The notes beneath the pieces were generated by a model that had not been told where the DNA came from, did no database searches, and was given only the letters and a program-made list of their open reading frames with translations. A stretch of DNA of 64,000 nt, taken from the NCBI GenBank assembly GCA_963978545.1, contig OZ021724.1:96579792-96643791 (forward strand), read 5' to 3'. Position numbers and translations under genes: made by a program. The first letter of the stretch is position 1; every line of letters begins with the position of its first letter. Shown piece by piece: positions 36,364-49,640 of this stretch. The stretch comes from Linyphia triangularis. Taxonomy: Eukaryota > Arthropoda > Arachnida > Araneae > Linyphiidae.

Positions 36364-36642
36364 CTCTAAAGCTTTAATAAGTTGATAAAAGAAAACAAAG
36401 AATACGGAAAATTTAGGGAGGGGAAGAAAGGAAAAAATTATTGGCTTGCAGTGTTTTTTCCTTTACTTTTTACTACTGCCCAATTTTAGATTTACGACTG
36501 CCCATTTTCAATTTATGACTGCCCAAATGAGCCACGACTGCCCGTTAGAATAGGCCCTGAGAAGACAGGCGTGCTAACCACTATGCATAAGTGACCACTA
36601 GTCCTTAGGTGTTGTATCTGTCATTTGTACACGAGACCACCA

Positions 36643-39600
36643 CAAATGTATTACCGAAATAATGCATGCCATGTAAACTGGAAAGCAATGTCGTATTTAT
36701 TGCAACAAAATAATCATTGGAAAAGTATTGAAAGGTTTGCTATAATATTATTTAAATTTCTTGACTTTTCCTGTACCCAAATAGCTGCGGCCTGACTTTG
36801 TCCGACGTATAACTAGATTTCAGTCTATTAGAACCCCTTTCACGTCCTTCCTCGATATCACCACTTTACTTTATACCCGAAACATCGGAAAGACATCGTG
36901 TTTCAGTTAAGCTAGATTAGTCAAAATACCTTTAAAAATATTTAAAACTGGATCAGTAGATCTCACATTAGGATTATAACCTTTAAAGGTGGGAAAGGGA
37001 AATGGGGGAGGTTTTTGAGATTTTTAGAAATCTCAGGTTGACTGTAACGTTTATCTTCTTTAGAAGATCATATGCGCAACTTCTCCTTCCTCAAGATAAT
37101 AATATTGGCTATTTGAATACCTCCCTCCCCCCAAAAAACTGCAGGTACCATTCCTTACTTAGTTTGAATTTTTGTGCCGAAAATTATGGTTTGCTTTTTG
37201 GTTGCTATACATTGCATTCATTTTCGCTCTTTGTTTTTCAAAATGTAAGAGTAAGATTTTCTCTGCAAATTGTTTTTATTTAAATATTTACTTTTGTCCC
37301 GAAAAATGCTTGAATGCGAAAAATGCTATTAAATTATTAACGTAACTTACAATCCGATGCCATCAACGGAAGAATTTCTATACAGAGAATAAAAAATGTT
37401 CTTCTCTAAATAAGTGGCTCCACTAGAACTAAGCCATCGTATAATGCTGTGTTAAAGTTAAAAGATAAACGTCACAGTTACATAATTTTCATACCCCCCC
37501 CCCCCCACCTCCCTCTCTCCCAAATAATATGTAAAATGTAGATAAAGCAAACCTAGTTACTGTTACCAGAAAAAAATTTCATGAGCATTTAGTAAAGAAT
37601 CTGAGTCATGAACCTACACCCTTTAAAAAGAAAAATCATACAAGCAATTTGAAATTGTCAAATAAAATTTGTTTTTTGAAAACAACTTCTTTTCAAAATA
37701 TCAAGAATCATGGTAAAACACCTATTTTTAACTATCGCTATGTCAAAAACTCATTGACCAGAGGCAATATATTCAATTTACATGTGAAACGTCTTCGAAT
37801 CGAGCCCCATCGGATTTTTTGCAGGTTGGTTTCAATGTAAGTAGACATCTCAAATTTGAGATGCATATGCAATGCATTTTTCAAGTAATTATTAATTTTT
37901 TCATGAATTTAAATTAAAACTGTTGAACTGGTCAATATAACAATACCTTTGACTTTGGTTGCAAATTTATAAATATTGCATATTCTAAGTTATGGCATTT
38001 TTCATTAGTTCTACTGTTAAGCCGAACTTATTTTGCATGAATTGATTCATGAAATATCATTGACTTGAATATTAGGAGCAATACCGATGTCTTTAAAATG
38101 ATTTATTTAAATTATTTTAAAACATTATAAAATTATTTATTTAAGTATTTACTCTAAAGCTATGCTCTAAAGTTACGAAAAGTGAAATTGTTGCTGTCGG
38201 CATTTTTTCTTTTTTTTCTTCTGTGATTCATGTAATATTTGATGAAATTTTTTTCCCTGTGATTTCTACAGAATTTTTAACCAAGGTTTTGACTTTATTT
38301 ATTTTATAACTCTTCCCTAACTCTTTGTTTTATTTTTCTTAAATACAGAATAGAAATTGAGAGACATCGGTTTTCATACTTTCACTTATTTTTTGTGACA
38401 GTGGCAAGGGGGTGCAGATCGCATACAAAAGGGTGCAAAGCGGCTAAAGCTTCAAACCAGGAATTTTCAACCGTGAATGAGTATCGGATTTATTACGGAA
38501 CAATTTATAAATAGATATGCCGTAATTTTACGTTCAATTGAATAATTTGAAGCCTGTACTTTACTTTTTTGCCTAGGAATTCTTCGCTTCATTTTTAATT
38601 TTCAAAAGCAAAAGGTGCAAGTGCATTCATTTTACCCTTCCTGACGTCGTCCATTCTCAAACGAAACGTCGCGTCGTTTTTGTATTATTAATTCCTTTTA
38701 TTGAAATATTTACTTTATCAGATATCAGTATACTTAGATAATTTAACTGTTTAATAATCTTGTAGTTTTGTTTTCCCATATATATTTAAGTAACATTTAC
38801 AAAATTACATGAAATTCATGTGTCTTGATATTTGCATGTTCCTCTCCCCCCCCCCCCCATGACATGCAATTGTTAATTTGGGCCCCCTCACTTTTAATAC
38901 CCACGAGCCGCCACTGCCAGATTAATAGAAAGCTAATTTGACATTCTAGTTTATTGAAATGTTGCTCTCCACGGCAGATGCAAATTAAAAACTTCTGCAT
39001 GCTTTTACATTTTATACAAAAAAGACTTAAAAGAACAAACAAATCTGGCCCTCTGTGGCTGAAGTTTAAAAACAAACTCTACCCATTTTGAATCACTGTT
39101 ATGATAATTTCTCTTCTCCATTTCCCGATTAATATATGCTGATTCAGTGAATCTTTCTTATAAAAGAATATAAATTAGTCATAGATAAATATATACAAAA
39201 ATGTGAAAGAAAAGTAATTGCTTTAGTACATACATGATTTTGTGACTTTTCCATGCTAGAGCCGGGGTACAAAATTTCTTTAGCAAAAAAGCTGAAATCA
39301 CAATTTTCATTTTAGCATTTTGCTAAAATGATTATGAGTTCCTCACTCGGGATGTTTAATTTAATACAATTATAACACCTTTTTACTATAAAATTATTAT
39401 TAACTTTAAATATAAAAGCTATTTTATACTATAATCAACCAGAAAAATACTGATCACCATTTGGATTACTTGTTCTTTTAGGTCGATGACTAACTTTGGA
39501 ATAACAAAAATGACAATTTTGTACATTTTGTGTCAAAATGTTTTAGCAAAAGAGCTGCTAAACCACACTATCTGATTTTAGCATTTCAGAAAGTTCTTAA

Positions 39601-41115
39601 GCATTTTGCTAAAAAAGCACCCACAGCTTAATGCTTTTAAGCCCATATTTTATAACAATACAGAAGGATTTATTGTCTTTCATTAAATACAACAGTTTTG
39701 GTAAAAAATATGTACTCGGAAGTAAATATTTTTAAAAAAGTAATTTCCAACCTTAAATTGTTAAAAAAAATTAAGTTTTGCTATTAATATACTTTTCAAG
39801 AAAAAGTAAAATCATCCTTTCTTTTTTCATAACGAAAATGTGCTAAAAAGTATTTAAAAATTAACAAAACGTTTTTAGTAAATGTCTTTTGAAAGTGTGT
39901 GTGTGTGTGGGGGGGGGGGGGCATTTCTTCCACAGTTCTTTATTTTTCGTAAGCCAGACGGAAAGGAGTGAAAGTGCATGTTTCTTAAATGGTCCTGACT
40001 ATGTCTTTATTCTTTGTCTTTATCGCAGTACTTCGCGAAGTTAATTTTCGGCAATAAAAAGAATCCACCGGAATTTTACCAAGAATTTTTCCAGAATTTG
40101 TTTGATCAACATTTTTACAATTCTATATTCGAGTCACCTATTTGATCAATAAGTCAATACTTTTAATTTATTTCAAAACGTGTTGAAGTGCGATTTCCAC
40201 ATCCAATTTCACACATTTAATTACTTTCTTCAAAACTATAATCTGAAAATTAAAAAAAAAAATTGTATTGCAATGAAGCCCATGTATTAGTCAAGTCACT
40301 GAATTGATTTACGATCGTGGTAATGCATTCTATCTGCAAATAGTAAATGCCTCCCCCGCAAAAAAACCCTTGAAAAATTAAATGCATTTGATGGAACTTT
40401 AATTAAAATGTGACAGGAATTTACTTAAAATATGACATTATATAAAAATGCCAATAAATATTAAAGAAGTTTTAGACAGTAATGTAAAAGTAATTAAAAT
40501 TAAGTACACATTAATAATAATTCACAATTAAATAAACAATCCATTAACACACACACAATTAGTTATGCATTCATTAATAATTAAATAACTATTAATTATG
40601 AATTAAATAATAACAGTTATGTGTTAATTAAAAATTATTTTATGTCAATAAATACAAAATTAATAATTTATTAACACCTTAATTGCAATTTTCTATATTT
40701 CCACCGGACTTCCCTTGATTTTAATCGGTAAAAGTAATACTAACGCTCCCCCCTCCCTCCCCAATCGAAATTCTTAGTGACGGCCTTGTTAAGTCAAGTG
40801 GATTAACTATTCTTCCGGAGTTTTGCCCGCCACAACTCCAAAATACTAACAATTTTTTTAAAAAAAACAAGGGAAAAGGCAAATTAACTGGCATCCCCCC
40901 TCTCCCCCCTCCAAATATTCCACTAGTTAATCTGTAGAACCGCCTACAGCATCGAACTGCAAGCAATCGGTCTCTACACACAGCTATTGCTCTTTCAACG
41001 CCTTTTCCCCTATCTCCGTATTTTAGGGAATGAAGCGAAAGGGAGAAACCCGTTTGGCGAACCTTTAGGCGAGCGGTAGCATCGTGGCTGCGCCAACTAC
41101 TACTAGGGTTGCCCC
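36643..41115. other. Right part of the 29 kb insert, no gene recognised
   Basis: AT-rich DNA with C/G runs (near 37,496, 38,847 and 39,909) and short frames without domains. The sequence ending GAGCCGCCACTG at about 38,916 resembles a right hAT terminus, but no partner end or TSD was found. 40,021-40,108 is a copy of the dispersed sequence at 27,590-27,674. 40,390-40,690 is simple AT-rich sequence built from AATTAAT-like words. Confidence 0.5.
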
Positions 41116-41604
41116 ATCGCCCTTATGCGGAACTCCTTCCGGAACTTCTATATTGAATTGGAATTGATTCACTTTAAATTTCTTCGTATCATAATTCTTT
41201 AATCTCACTCTCTGAACAGTTTTATAACAACTTTAAATAGTAATCTAACAGAATTTTGTGTCACTTAATACTTAAGTTTCAGAGTGAATATACAATTTGA
41301 TTGAAAAAATAACTAGTTAGATATTTTACCAGACATTTTCAAGCAATTTTTATGACAGTACCCACAATCAATGTGTATATTTTACTGCTCTCCACATTTT
41401 AAAAACTTATTCCCCACTCTTGCCTTAAAGTCAATGATGGTTTTTTCAACCAGTAGTTTCTAGGTGTAGCCACATGGTTTGCTATCTTCGAATACTAATT
41501 CATAAATCTCGCTTTATGCACAGATTTATAGTAACCATACATATTGTTCAGTTGTATTTCAGCTTCAATTAATCGAGTAGGCAGTTGGAATGTAATTAGC
41601 GTCA

Positions 41605-41670
41605 ATGATTTCTATGATTACCAACTCTCCCATGTATAGAACTAGAGAGGATACACTTTTTCTGGACGAG
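41605..41670 (+). CDS. Candidate first coding exon of the 47-codon membrane ORF, copy 2
   Basis: This is the counterpart of 1158-1223, with the same ATG, the same length and the donor GTAAGAAT at 41,671. Differences are two silent changes and one F-to-L change. It is intact but unproven as coding. Confidence 0.28.
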
Positions 41671-42813
41671 GTAAGAATGCTGAAGTCTCACTGTTGCTGG
41701 TTTATTCATAAATCGGTCTATTCATATTTAATGTAGAAATATTGTCAAGTGAATATGGTGCCAGTTCCTAGACGATAAAGTTTCGTATTAATAACAAACC
41801 TATTTCTTGTGGGTTTTTGCCGTTTCTTAATTGCTATTTGATTATTTGCATATTCCTTGTGTTTTCAGTTGTTGTTTAGTACAGTCAACTCACGATAACT
41901 GAAGTTCTAGGGACTGGACAAATTCTTCGAGTTATCGGAATTCACTTTGAAGTTATTTTATATTCAAGGCATATTCTTAGGACCGAATGAAAACTTCGAG
42001 ATAAACGAATATTCGACTTATGAGACTTCGATTTATCGTGAGTTGACTGTATTAACAGCCTTTTTGAATATCCCACCATGTTATAAATTTTTAATCGGGC
42101 ACCAAATTGAATGGGCCATGTTTAGGCCTTGACACCAACTTATCAAAATAGCACCAACCCTTGTACTTAAACCAAGAATTTACCCATTAATTGATTGCTT
42201 AAACCTATTTAATTAAATGGAAGGCTTGGGATTAATTAAAATTTGCAAATAAATTTATTGTTTAAGTTGTTAAGAAATGTCTAGTTATGTAAACAGTAAG
42301 TGGGTACTCTTCCTTTAGACGGGTATCGGATCAAAATCGCCAAATTGCAGCAATATCTCATTCAAACTTGTAACCTTCAAATCATTTATATATTTCCTAT
42401 AACAAAACGTTATAGGGCCGTTGTAACAAACAATTAATATTTAGGTTTGGCAACATATTTATGCATCATGTGACCATTTAAACTTGGCGCCAACTGGTAC
42501 CCGTCTAACGGAAGAGTACCCAGTAAATGTTTTATTAACTTTTCTGTGTTAATTTAAAAGAAAACACATTTTATAATTTAACTTTGTCAACAAAATCATG
42601 CCAATTTTCAAAAAGCTCCTATTGTATTGTAGCATTAAAATAGATTTCCTTTTATTGTGGTAGAGCTGTAATATTAGTGTTTGCCAAGTGATTTTGTATT
42701 TTGTTGATATTTAATTGTTTGTGAAATAAAAAATTTATATTGACAAAGTGGCAAAATATTTCATAATTTAAAACCATATAATAATATATTCAATGCATGT
42801 ATTTATATTGCAG

Positions 42814-42891
42814 AAAATTTGGTTCACCCGTGCAGTCCCCCTTATCTCCATTTTTTTGCAGCTTGTGTTTCTTAAGCTAGTTGGCAATTAA
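42814..42891 (+). CDS. Candidate second coding exon of the 47-codon membrane ORF, copy 2
   Basis: This is the counterpart of 2417-2494, with the acceptor ATATTGCAG and the same TAA. Three substitutions change amino acids (S to R, T to P, L to F), two of them within or beside the hydrophobic stretch, which suggests relaxed constraint on this copy. The downstream exon-like blocks are also present, but the third has gained a stop codon. Confidence 0.28.
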   Translation, partial: KIWFTRAVPLISIFLQLVFLKLVGN

Positions 42892-45800
42892 AGTGAGAAG
42901 AATTTCTGGTGCTCTACACAAAAGATCCTGTAAGTTATTTCAGATTCAATGTTAACTTAAAGCGTTGTATTTTCATCCACCAAAAAATTGCACTTTACAA
43001 ATGAATCGTTCATTTGAGAAAACAAGTCACTTGTGGATAACTTTGGAAAATCATGAGAAATTAATATTGCTGAATTGGATTTTAGTATAATATTAATGAT
43101 AAAATATAAGTTATGTAGTGGTACCTTTTTTTTTTTTTTTTTTTCACTTAACATAAACAAAAGTGAATCCGAAATGGCAAGAAAAACTGAGTCAAAAGTA
43201 TGGCGAACCCAGAACAACAACTGAGGTGAAAATCAATCTTGCTCTAGTATTGAAAGTCGACGTTTAGATATGTTGAAGTGAACTGCCAAAACCATTAGGT
43301 TATAGTTGCGATGCATGCTGTTGCAATTTAAGCTTTTCGCTTTTGAACTCTGTTAAAAACAAACATCGCATTAAGAAGTTAAACAAATTTGCAAGTTTAA
43401 CAGCTAAAATTCTAAAGGAATAAAGTTGCAAGTAAAACTATATTATATGGTTATATTTCTTTAACTACATACGTATATCTGTAGGGAAAATATTTTACTG
43501 ATTTATTCCATTTGAAACTTTATTGTTCAATGACAATCCTAGAATTCAAAGCCTAAATACCTGTTTTTTCTTGGCCCCAAGCAAATAGAAATCAATCTTG
43601 AGCAGAAGTAATTGCTATCCGCTTCCTACATAATGTATTAAATTGCCTAAAGGAAATGTTTTGACTATTACCGGTTTGCAAAATTATATAGAAAGAGTGT
43701 TGCGCAAGGGTAGTACAGTTGCATTTATGTGTCCTATCCAGGGCACTTTGGAACACAGGGTTAACTTATTAAAATAATTTATGGTAAATTAAAATTTTAC
43801 ATTATATTGCTATGTGTTTATCATCTAGAAGTGAAAGAAATTTGTGAAATATTATTTTTGATAAGTTTGGATTTTGCTGCACCAACTAAAAGTGACTTGT
43901 AATCCTGTAGATGGAATCCAAAATTATTGTAAATAACCAGGTTACCAGTTTTCTGTACATTTTGCTTTCTTGTATCTGTTAACCAAGTTGATTAAATAGA
44001 GTTTGAACTGCAGTGGAGGAATAAAAAATAAATTATAAAAAATTCTGGAAATATTTTACTATAAAATATTTATTAACAAGATTTTACATTGGAAAGTCAA
44101 AGAACTATGTAATATTTTATTAGAATTCAATTATTTTTCAGGGGTTCAAAAATTAAAAGATTTATGTGTATGAAAAAATAAACTTTAAAATTATCTAAAT
44201 TCTAAGCAAAAAATATCTATAAAAGTATTGTTACAATGATTTATATTTCCTAAGCACTCATGTAGAATAATAAATGAAGTGTAATTATTTCGCTAAAATA
44301 TGTTTATTTTGCATTCAAAGTGTGTGTTAAGAACTTTGGAATGTAATTTTTTTTACTTATTTTTATGCTAAGCGTTTGACTCATTGAGTGTATTGAAGCT
44401 GTTTACTTTAGCTAAAAAACAATTATTTTTACAGAACTTGAAATCGATTCCAGTTTTCAATGTGTAACAGTGTGTAAAGAAAAAGTGCATTTGGTCAGGT
44501 ATACATATATTTTTTCTCCTAAATCATAGATTTCTCAGCTCTTTTATATTATGTTATTTATGGTATTGTTTTAGTTTGGCTCTAATTATTTTACTTGACC
44601 TGTTTACTGAAAATTAAAGAATCTTCATAAAACGTTTGAAATTAACTAATAAAATGTCCAACAAGTAAAGCCATATTTTTGACGTAAAGAAATATATTCT
44701 TATTTGTCAATAACAAAATAAACGCATTATCTTTCACTTTAAATTCTCTTAATATGTTCTAATCATTGTAAAAATGTCAGTAAACAAAAGTATTTTATTT
44801 TTAAATAAAAGAATTTAAAATAGTTTTTTTTTGGGGGGGGGGGGGGATATATTTTATTTATATCCTTTGCACCCCAAGTGTTAGTCTTTGGGATTTTACT
44901 ACAACTTTACATTTTTAAAGATAGTAGTTACATTCTCTTAAAATCAGGTTTTTTAATGTGTCCAAACTAAATAGAAAAATCTAAAGTTGCAGTTAATGGC
45001 ATTTAATCAGTTTTTGTCAAACATAATACAGATCAGTGGAAACACTAATTTCAGTATATTGAATGTAGTTAAAAAAAAATGGAAAACTTAATCAAATTAT
45101 GTTCACCTGTTTGTCAACATAGTATAATTGTTTAAAGTTTCGACCTCTTTTTTTTCTTCTTTTCCCCCCCCCCCCCTTTTTTTTTAAAGCCATTCCATGT
45201 TTATTGTATACTGTGCTTCATAGTAACTTAATGTGAGGATTTTAATAATTTCTTTCAGATTCTGTGCTAGAACTTCTAATCGACTGCTGTGGCTGACGAT
45301 ACTATTTGACATGTTTGAATGATTTACAATGTGTTAAATTTTTAATTGTATTAATTCATAGTGAATTATTTTATGATGATACCAATCTTTGTGTTGTTAG
45401 TAAATAAAAGATTCATTTTATTCATGTTTTTTATTGAAAGAAATGGACTTTACTAAAAATTATTATAGTTCCGTAATTGTATTCGTTGATTGATTTTTAG
45501 GTCAGTTTCTTTTATGCTGAAAATTCTAAATTTAAATTTTTGATTCTTGATTTTTTTCAGAGATACTACAGTTCAGCGGAAAGTCCAATTTCAGTTCTTT
45601 AGATCAAAATTTTAGATTTTTTTTTTAATGTAATAAGAAAATTGGGTTTAATTAGATTAACCTGTTTGCCTATATAATTTAATTGTTTAAAGTTGTTTGA
45701 CTTCTAGCGGTTTTTTTTAAAAATGAGTTTTTTACTGGTTTTCATTGCTTTTATGTAAGTTCTGTTTTTTTTTGGGGGGGGGGGATGCAGCTGTACCATG

Positions 45801-48800
45801 TCCGTTTTTGTGGGAACAAAATTGATTATATCACCTTTTTTAGCACAAGGTTTGTGCATTATTCAAAAATTTTGGGAAGTAGTACATTAATTTTATCTTG
45901 CAAATTCATTATATTGATCGTGTAATTCAATTTGTAAACTGTAATAATTCAAAAATTTAAATTATTTCTTAAATGACAGCAAATTTAATTCACTAATTTC
46001 CTTTAACTTGTACAAATGCATAGAAGTAGTATGTCTGTATTGAGAAAAATGTGCAATTTTTTTTTATGTAACCGGAAGCTAAAGTAAATACAGTTTTTCT
46101 AAATCCGTTATATATATATGTATTTTTCAAAAGGTTGGCTTAATTCAGAGTTACTTTGTTCTTTTGCAAAAATTACAAGAATTCTGCAATATACATTAAC
46201 AGGAATTTTCTGGAGAAACTGGTATTAAAGCCTACAGTTAGCTTTCACAAATTAGAGGTTTACATCCAGGTTTTCAGAAATCTGTTTGTTTACACTTGTG
46301 ATCCTTTCTTAGAAAGTAATTTTATCCAATTAAATGTCCCAAAATTCAACTACCATTAAAGTCAATCATAAAAGGAGAATTTTTTTGCAGAAGAATAAAA
46401 ATGTGCATTTTAAAACACAATTTAGATTTGGGACCTTTTAAATAAGGACATAATTTATATTATGTTATTAATTAAAAAAAATTATGACTATATGGTGGTT
46501 TTACATAGTGGCTAACACAATATTTTTAAATATTTGTTTGAATTGCTTGCCACTGGTTTAACCTGAAAATATGGATACCCCCATTAATTTTGCAGAATAC
46601 TCGGCTAACAAATGCGGGGATTTCACTGATCCAGTAAATCTCTCACTAGCAGAAGGCTGTGTAGATCTCACTCAAAAAGACCACCAACCAATACCCAATT
46701 AAAGTAGGTGCAGCACTGCCACAATTAGCTTGGCTCTTGTGCCATATAAACTCAAACCCACTGAGTTAAAAACCTTCCCAACAGTAAAAAAAATTTTATG
46801 TTATTTGTACCAAAATAAATGAAAAGCTGCTATTCTAAATTTAATAATTTGTGTTCATATAATTTTAATTGGTTAAAATTTACTTCCTTTTAATTTTGTA
46901 AAAATGTTAGATATATTATTGAAATTAATTTCCTGTTCAAATGCATTTATAGTAAATACTTGATAATGTTTCCCTTACGGGTTTCATTCTGTGAATTTTT
47001 GATATTAATTGTAAATTTCAAGAAGGAAGGCACATTTGTGACGATGCATATTGTGAACCTCAGTACCTTTGGTCAGTGGCAAAACAATGTATGCTTGAGC
47101 CCCTTAGCCAAAAGATGCCCCCCCCCCACTCCCTTTTTTTTCCAAAATTGTTATGAAGTATCTGAGTTACATTTTTTTTTTTCAATTGGGTTGTAAATGA
47201 AACAATGTGAAATTGAGTCTCAAAATATCAAGCATCCCTTTTTCACTTTACGAGCACACATAAAAACTTATGGTGTGGAACGTCTCACAACTTTCAGAAA
47301 ATTCGGCACTGCAATAAAATTTATAGTGTTATATACCGTTTTCACTCATTTTAATAAAAATGGCCAGTTTGCCGATACTTTTGGTAATAATTTTTACAAG
47401 GGCAAAAAAAAAATCAGCCATGATGCAATGCAGCCAATTTGCAATGTTTATTCGATAGACATTACATTGTCCTTTTGCGTGAAACAGAAAAAAGTCAATC
47501 GTTGATAGACGATGCTCAAGAGCAGAGAGCTCTGTATTAAAGGCACTCGTTTTCAACTTTTTATCGCATTTCGAAGGTACAGACGATTAGAACACCTTAA
47601 CAAGCATTAACACAAAGATTTTAATCAAAATTGTTAAAACAGTTTTTGAGCAATTATGAATAAACATGATATTTTATGATTTCAATCTTATGCACATGTA
47701 CGATTTTTGACGAAAACCTTAATGGCAGATCCCATGGCCACCACCAACCTGCACTCCAAATTTAAATAACGGGAGTTATGCTGACCGCATACACAAAAAC
47801 AGACATTTTTTCAAGACCACTTTTTTGAAATCTATGTTCCAAAACATGGAGTAATGGGGGGGGGGGGGAATCATTTTTTTTTCACCTAATGCCATACTTT
47901 CATTACCCTATGTAAACATATGGATAATTGAAAGTAAAAACTAGCAGGATAGCCATCGCATACTGAAAACTTTTTTTAAGATATCTGCAGTCGCTTACTC
48001 TTCATTCTGAAATTTCTATCATCCGATAAAACCTCCATTGACTTTGTTTGCAATTAACTGTTGTCAGAGAATTTAAGGAATTGCAATTTATAAGAAATTT
48101 CATTTGCTCATCATATTTCCAAAAGGTATAGCTGGGGAGTTTTTTTTTTTATTCATCACATTTTAAAGTATTTTTTTACAATTTTTATTGAAATAACAAA
48201 TTGTGAAATATAATTTGGACATTTTAGTTATTATCCTTTTTTTTTTTTAAATTCTTATTGCAGTAGTTTTATGCATGGACTCTAAGTTTATTTCCAAGGT
48301 GGTGCAGATCACAATTGAAGGATGTGCAAGGCTGCTAGTTTTTATCCAAATCTTAATTTTAACAATTGCATTTAAATTAACCTCCCTGACAGCTCCTTTA
48401 AGTGTTGTGAGCGTATATCACTTTACGCTTGTTATAATTCACTGCATTTTTAAATTTTTTTTTGTATAGTCCAATTTGTGCTGTCAATAGGAATATAAAA
48501 TAGTATTTTTGCAATTTTATGAAAATATAGACTTTGTTTTACAGATAATTAGCAGTTTGCTAATTTTCGTGGAGTCTAAATAAATATCACATTCTATTTG
48601 TTTATGATTAAAATACGCATATACATAATTTTGAAAACAAAATAAATCGAGCCTTAGAACAACACCAGTTTAATTTAAAGACGTGTTCTTTAGATTTTCA
48701 ATAGATTTTGTTAAAAAAATTTAGATTTTCTATGATTTAAATTATCAAAAGTCTTTTTTCTTTCAATTACCCATATATATACATGGGGTAATGAAAGAAT

Positions 48801-49640
48801 AGCATTCGGTAAAAAAAAATTATGATTTTTTTTTTTTTTGCATTTTCCCAAGTTTTGGAATTTCATGATTTCAAAAAAGTGATCGAGAAATATTGTCTGT
48901 CTCTGTGGTCAGCATAACTCCCGAATAAATTGACCAACGATGTTTAAATTTGGAGTGCTGATTGGGGGCGGCCATGGGACCTAACATTAAGATTTTCGTC
49001 AAAATCGCGCATGCGCATAAGGTAGCTGCTATTGAAAGAAACATGTTTTTCAATGATTGCTAAAAATCGGCTTTAACAATTTTGATCGAAATTGCTGTGG
49101 TAATGCCTCTTATGGGGTTCTAAACATCTCCATCTCTGAAATTCCAGTAAAAATGCTTTAATGGCGTAAAAAATTGAAAAACGAATGCTTTTAACACAGA
49201 GTTCTCTTTCTTTGAGCATAAAACGATCGTTTTTTCTTTTCTACTCAGTTCCACTTATAAGAAAGGATATTTAAGAATTATCGAAAAGTATATAGCCATA
49301 ATCACCATTTTAGCGGAAGTTTTCCTTTTTAGAGACCCAGATAAGAATTATTACAAAAAATATCGCCAAACTGACTATTTTTTCTAAATGAATGATGAAA
49401 ATATAAAAACGGTAAATAACACAAATTCGCGTCAGTATTATAGTGTAGCTGAAAGTTGTGCGATGTTTCACAACCCTAGTTTACTTTGTAATTTGGTGAT
49501 TTATCCTTTTTGCCAATTTATAACAGAGTGGCCTATTTATCTCCTTTACAATAAGATAAGACGTCAAATAAGACAATTTAATTATTTTTATCTTTCCCTT
49601 TTTCATATTTCATGTCTTTTGGAACATCTCAACTCCACAA

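Larger units (their letters stand above)
33924..36559. mobile_element. hAT-like element inserted in the tRNA-like repeat, 2,636 bp
   Basis: The ends CAAGGCCTATTCTAA and, in reverse complement, CAGGGCCTATTCTAA differ at one base. The 8-bp TSD AGAAGACA is perfect (33,916-33,923 and 36,560-36,567), and the intact sister repeat at 33,534 shows the uninterrupted sequence. An ACGACTGCCC motif occurs just inside the left end and three to four times inside the right end, in the same orientation. The element contains a SINE (34,925-35,090) and a decayed frame near 36,235. No hAT transposase motif was recognised. Confidence 0.88.
33534..36642 (-). mobile_element. Possible TRIM-like element with tRNA-bearing 130-bp terminal repeats
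   Basis: Two direct repeats on the minus strand, 33,534-33,663 and (33,869-33,923 joined to 36,568-36,642), are each exactly 130 bp once the inserted hAT-like element and one TSD copy are removed. They enclose 205 bp (33,664-33,868). Reading on the minus strand, the first repeat is followed after one base by TGGTGACACG, placed like a primer-binding site. The interior ends in GGGAAGGGGC, like a polypurine tract, before the second repeat. Both repeats start TGGTGGTCTCG. No host TSD was found, so a pair of SINEs with a spacer is the alternative. Confidence 0.5.
11879..41135. mobile_element. 29 kb insert with short inverted ends
   Basis: Copy 2 of the tandem unit is interrupted from about 11,870 to 41,142. 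The insert ends carry GAGTTCCGAATGAGGGCGAT and, in reverse complement on the right, GAGTTCCGCATAAGGGCGAT, differing at two of 20 bases. No TSD is visible and about 70 bp of target are missing. Subtracting the nested foldback at 17,267-32,436 leaves about 14 kb, in which I recognise no integrase, polymerase or transposase. It could be a decayed large DNA transposon or a rearranged segment. The two ends may also have come from separate elements of one family. Confidence 0.45.
41143..49640. repeat. Tandem duplication unit, copy 2 (main part)
   Basis: It is collinear with 683-11,515. It lacks the hAT-like insertions of copy 1, and its empty sites are at 48,653-48,660 and near 49,255. It has a G-run expansion near 44,834, an extra C-run near 45,165 and about 105 extra bases at 43,970-44,075. 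The similarity to copy 1 ends at about 49,640, at AACTCCAC. No long gene is present. Confidence 0.9.

Noticed and set aside
38400..38916. hAT element between CAGTGGCAAGGGGGTGC and GAGCCGCCACTG
   Set aside because: Only CAGTGGC is shared and the flanking 8 bases differ (TTTTGTGA against CCAGATTA).
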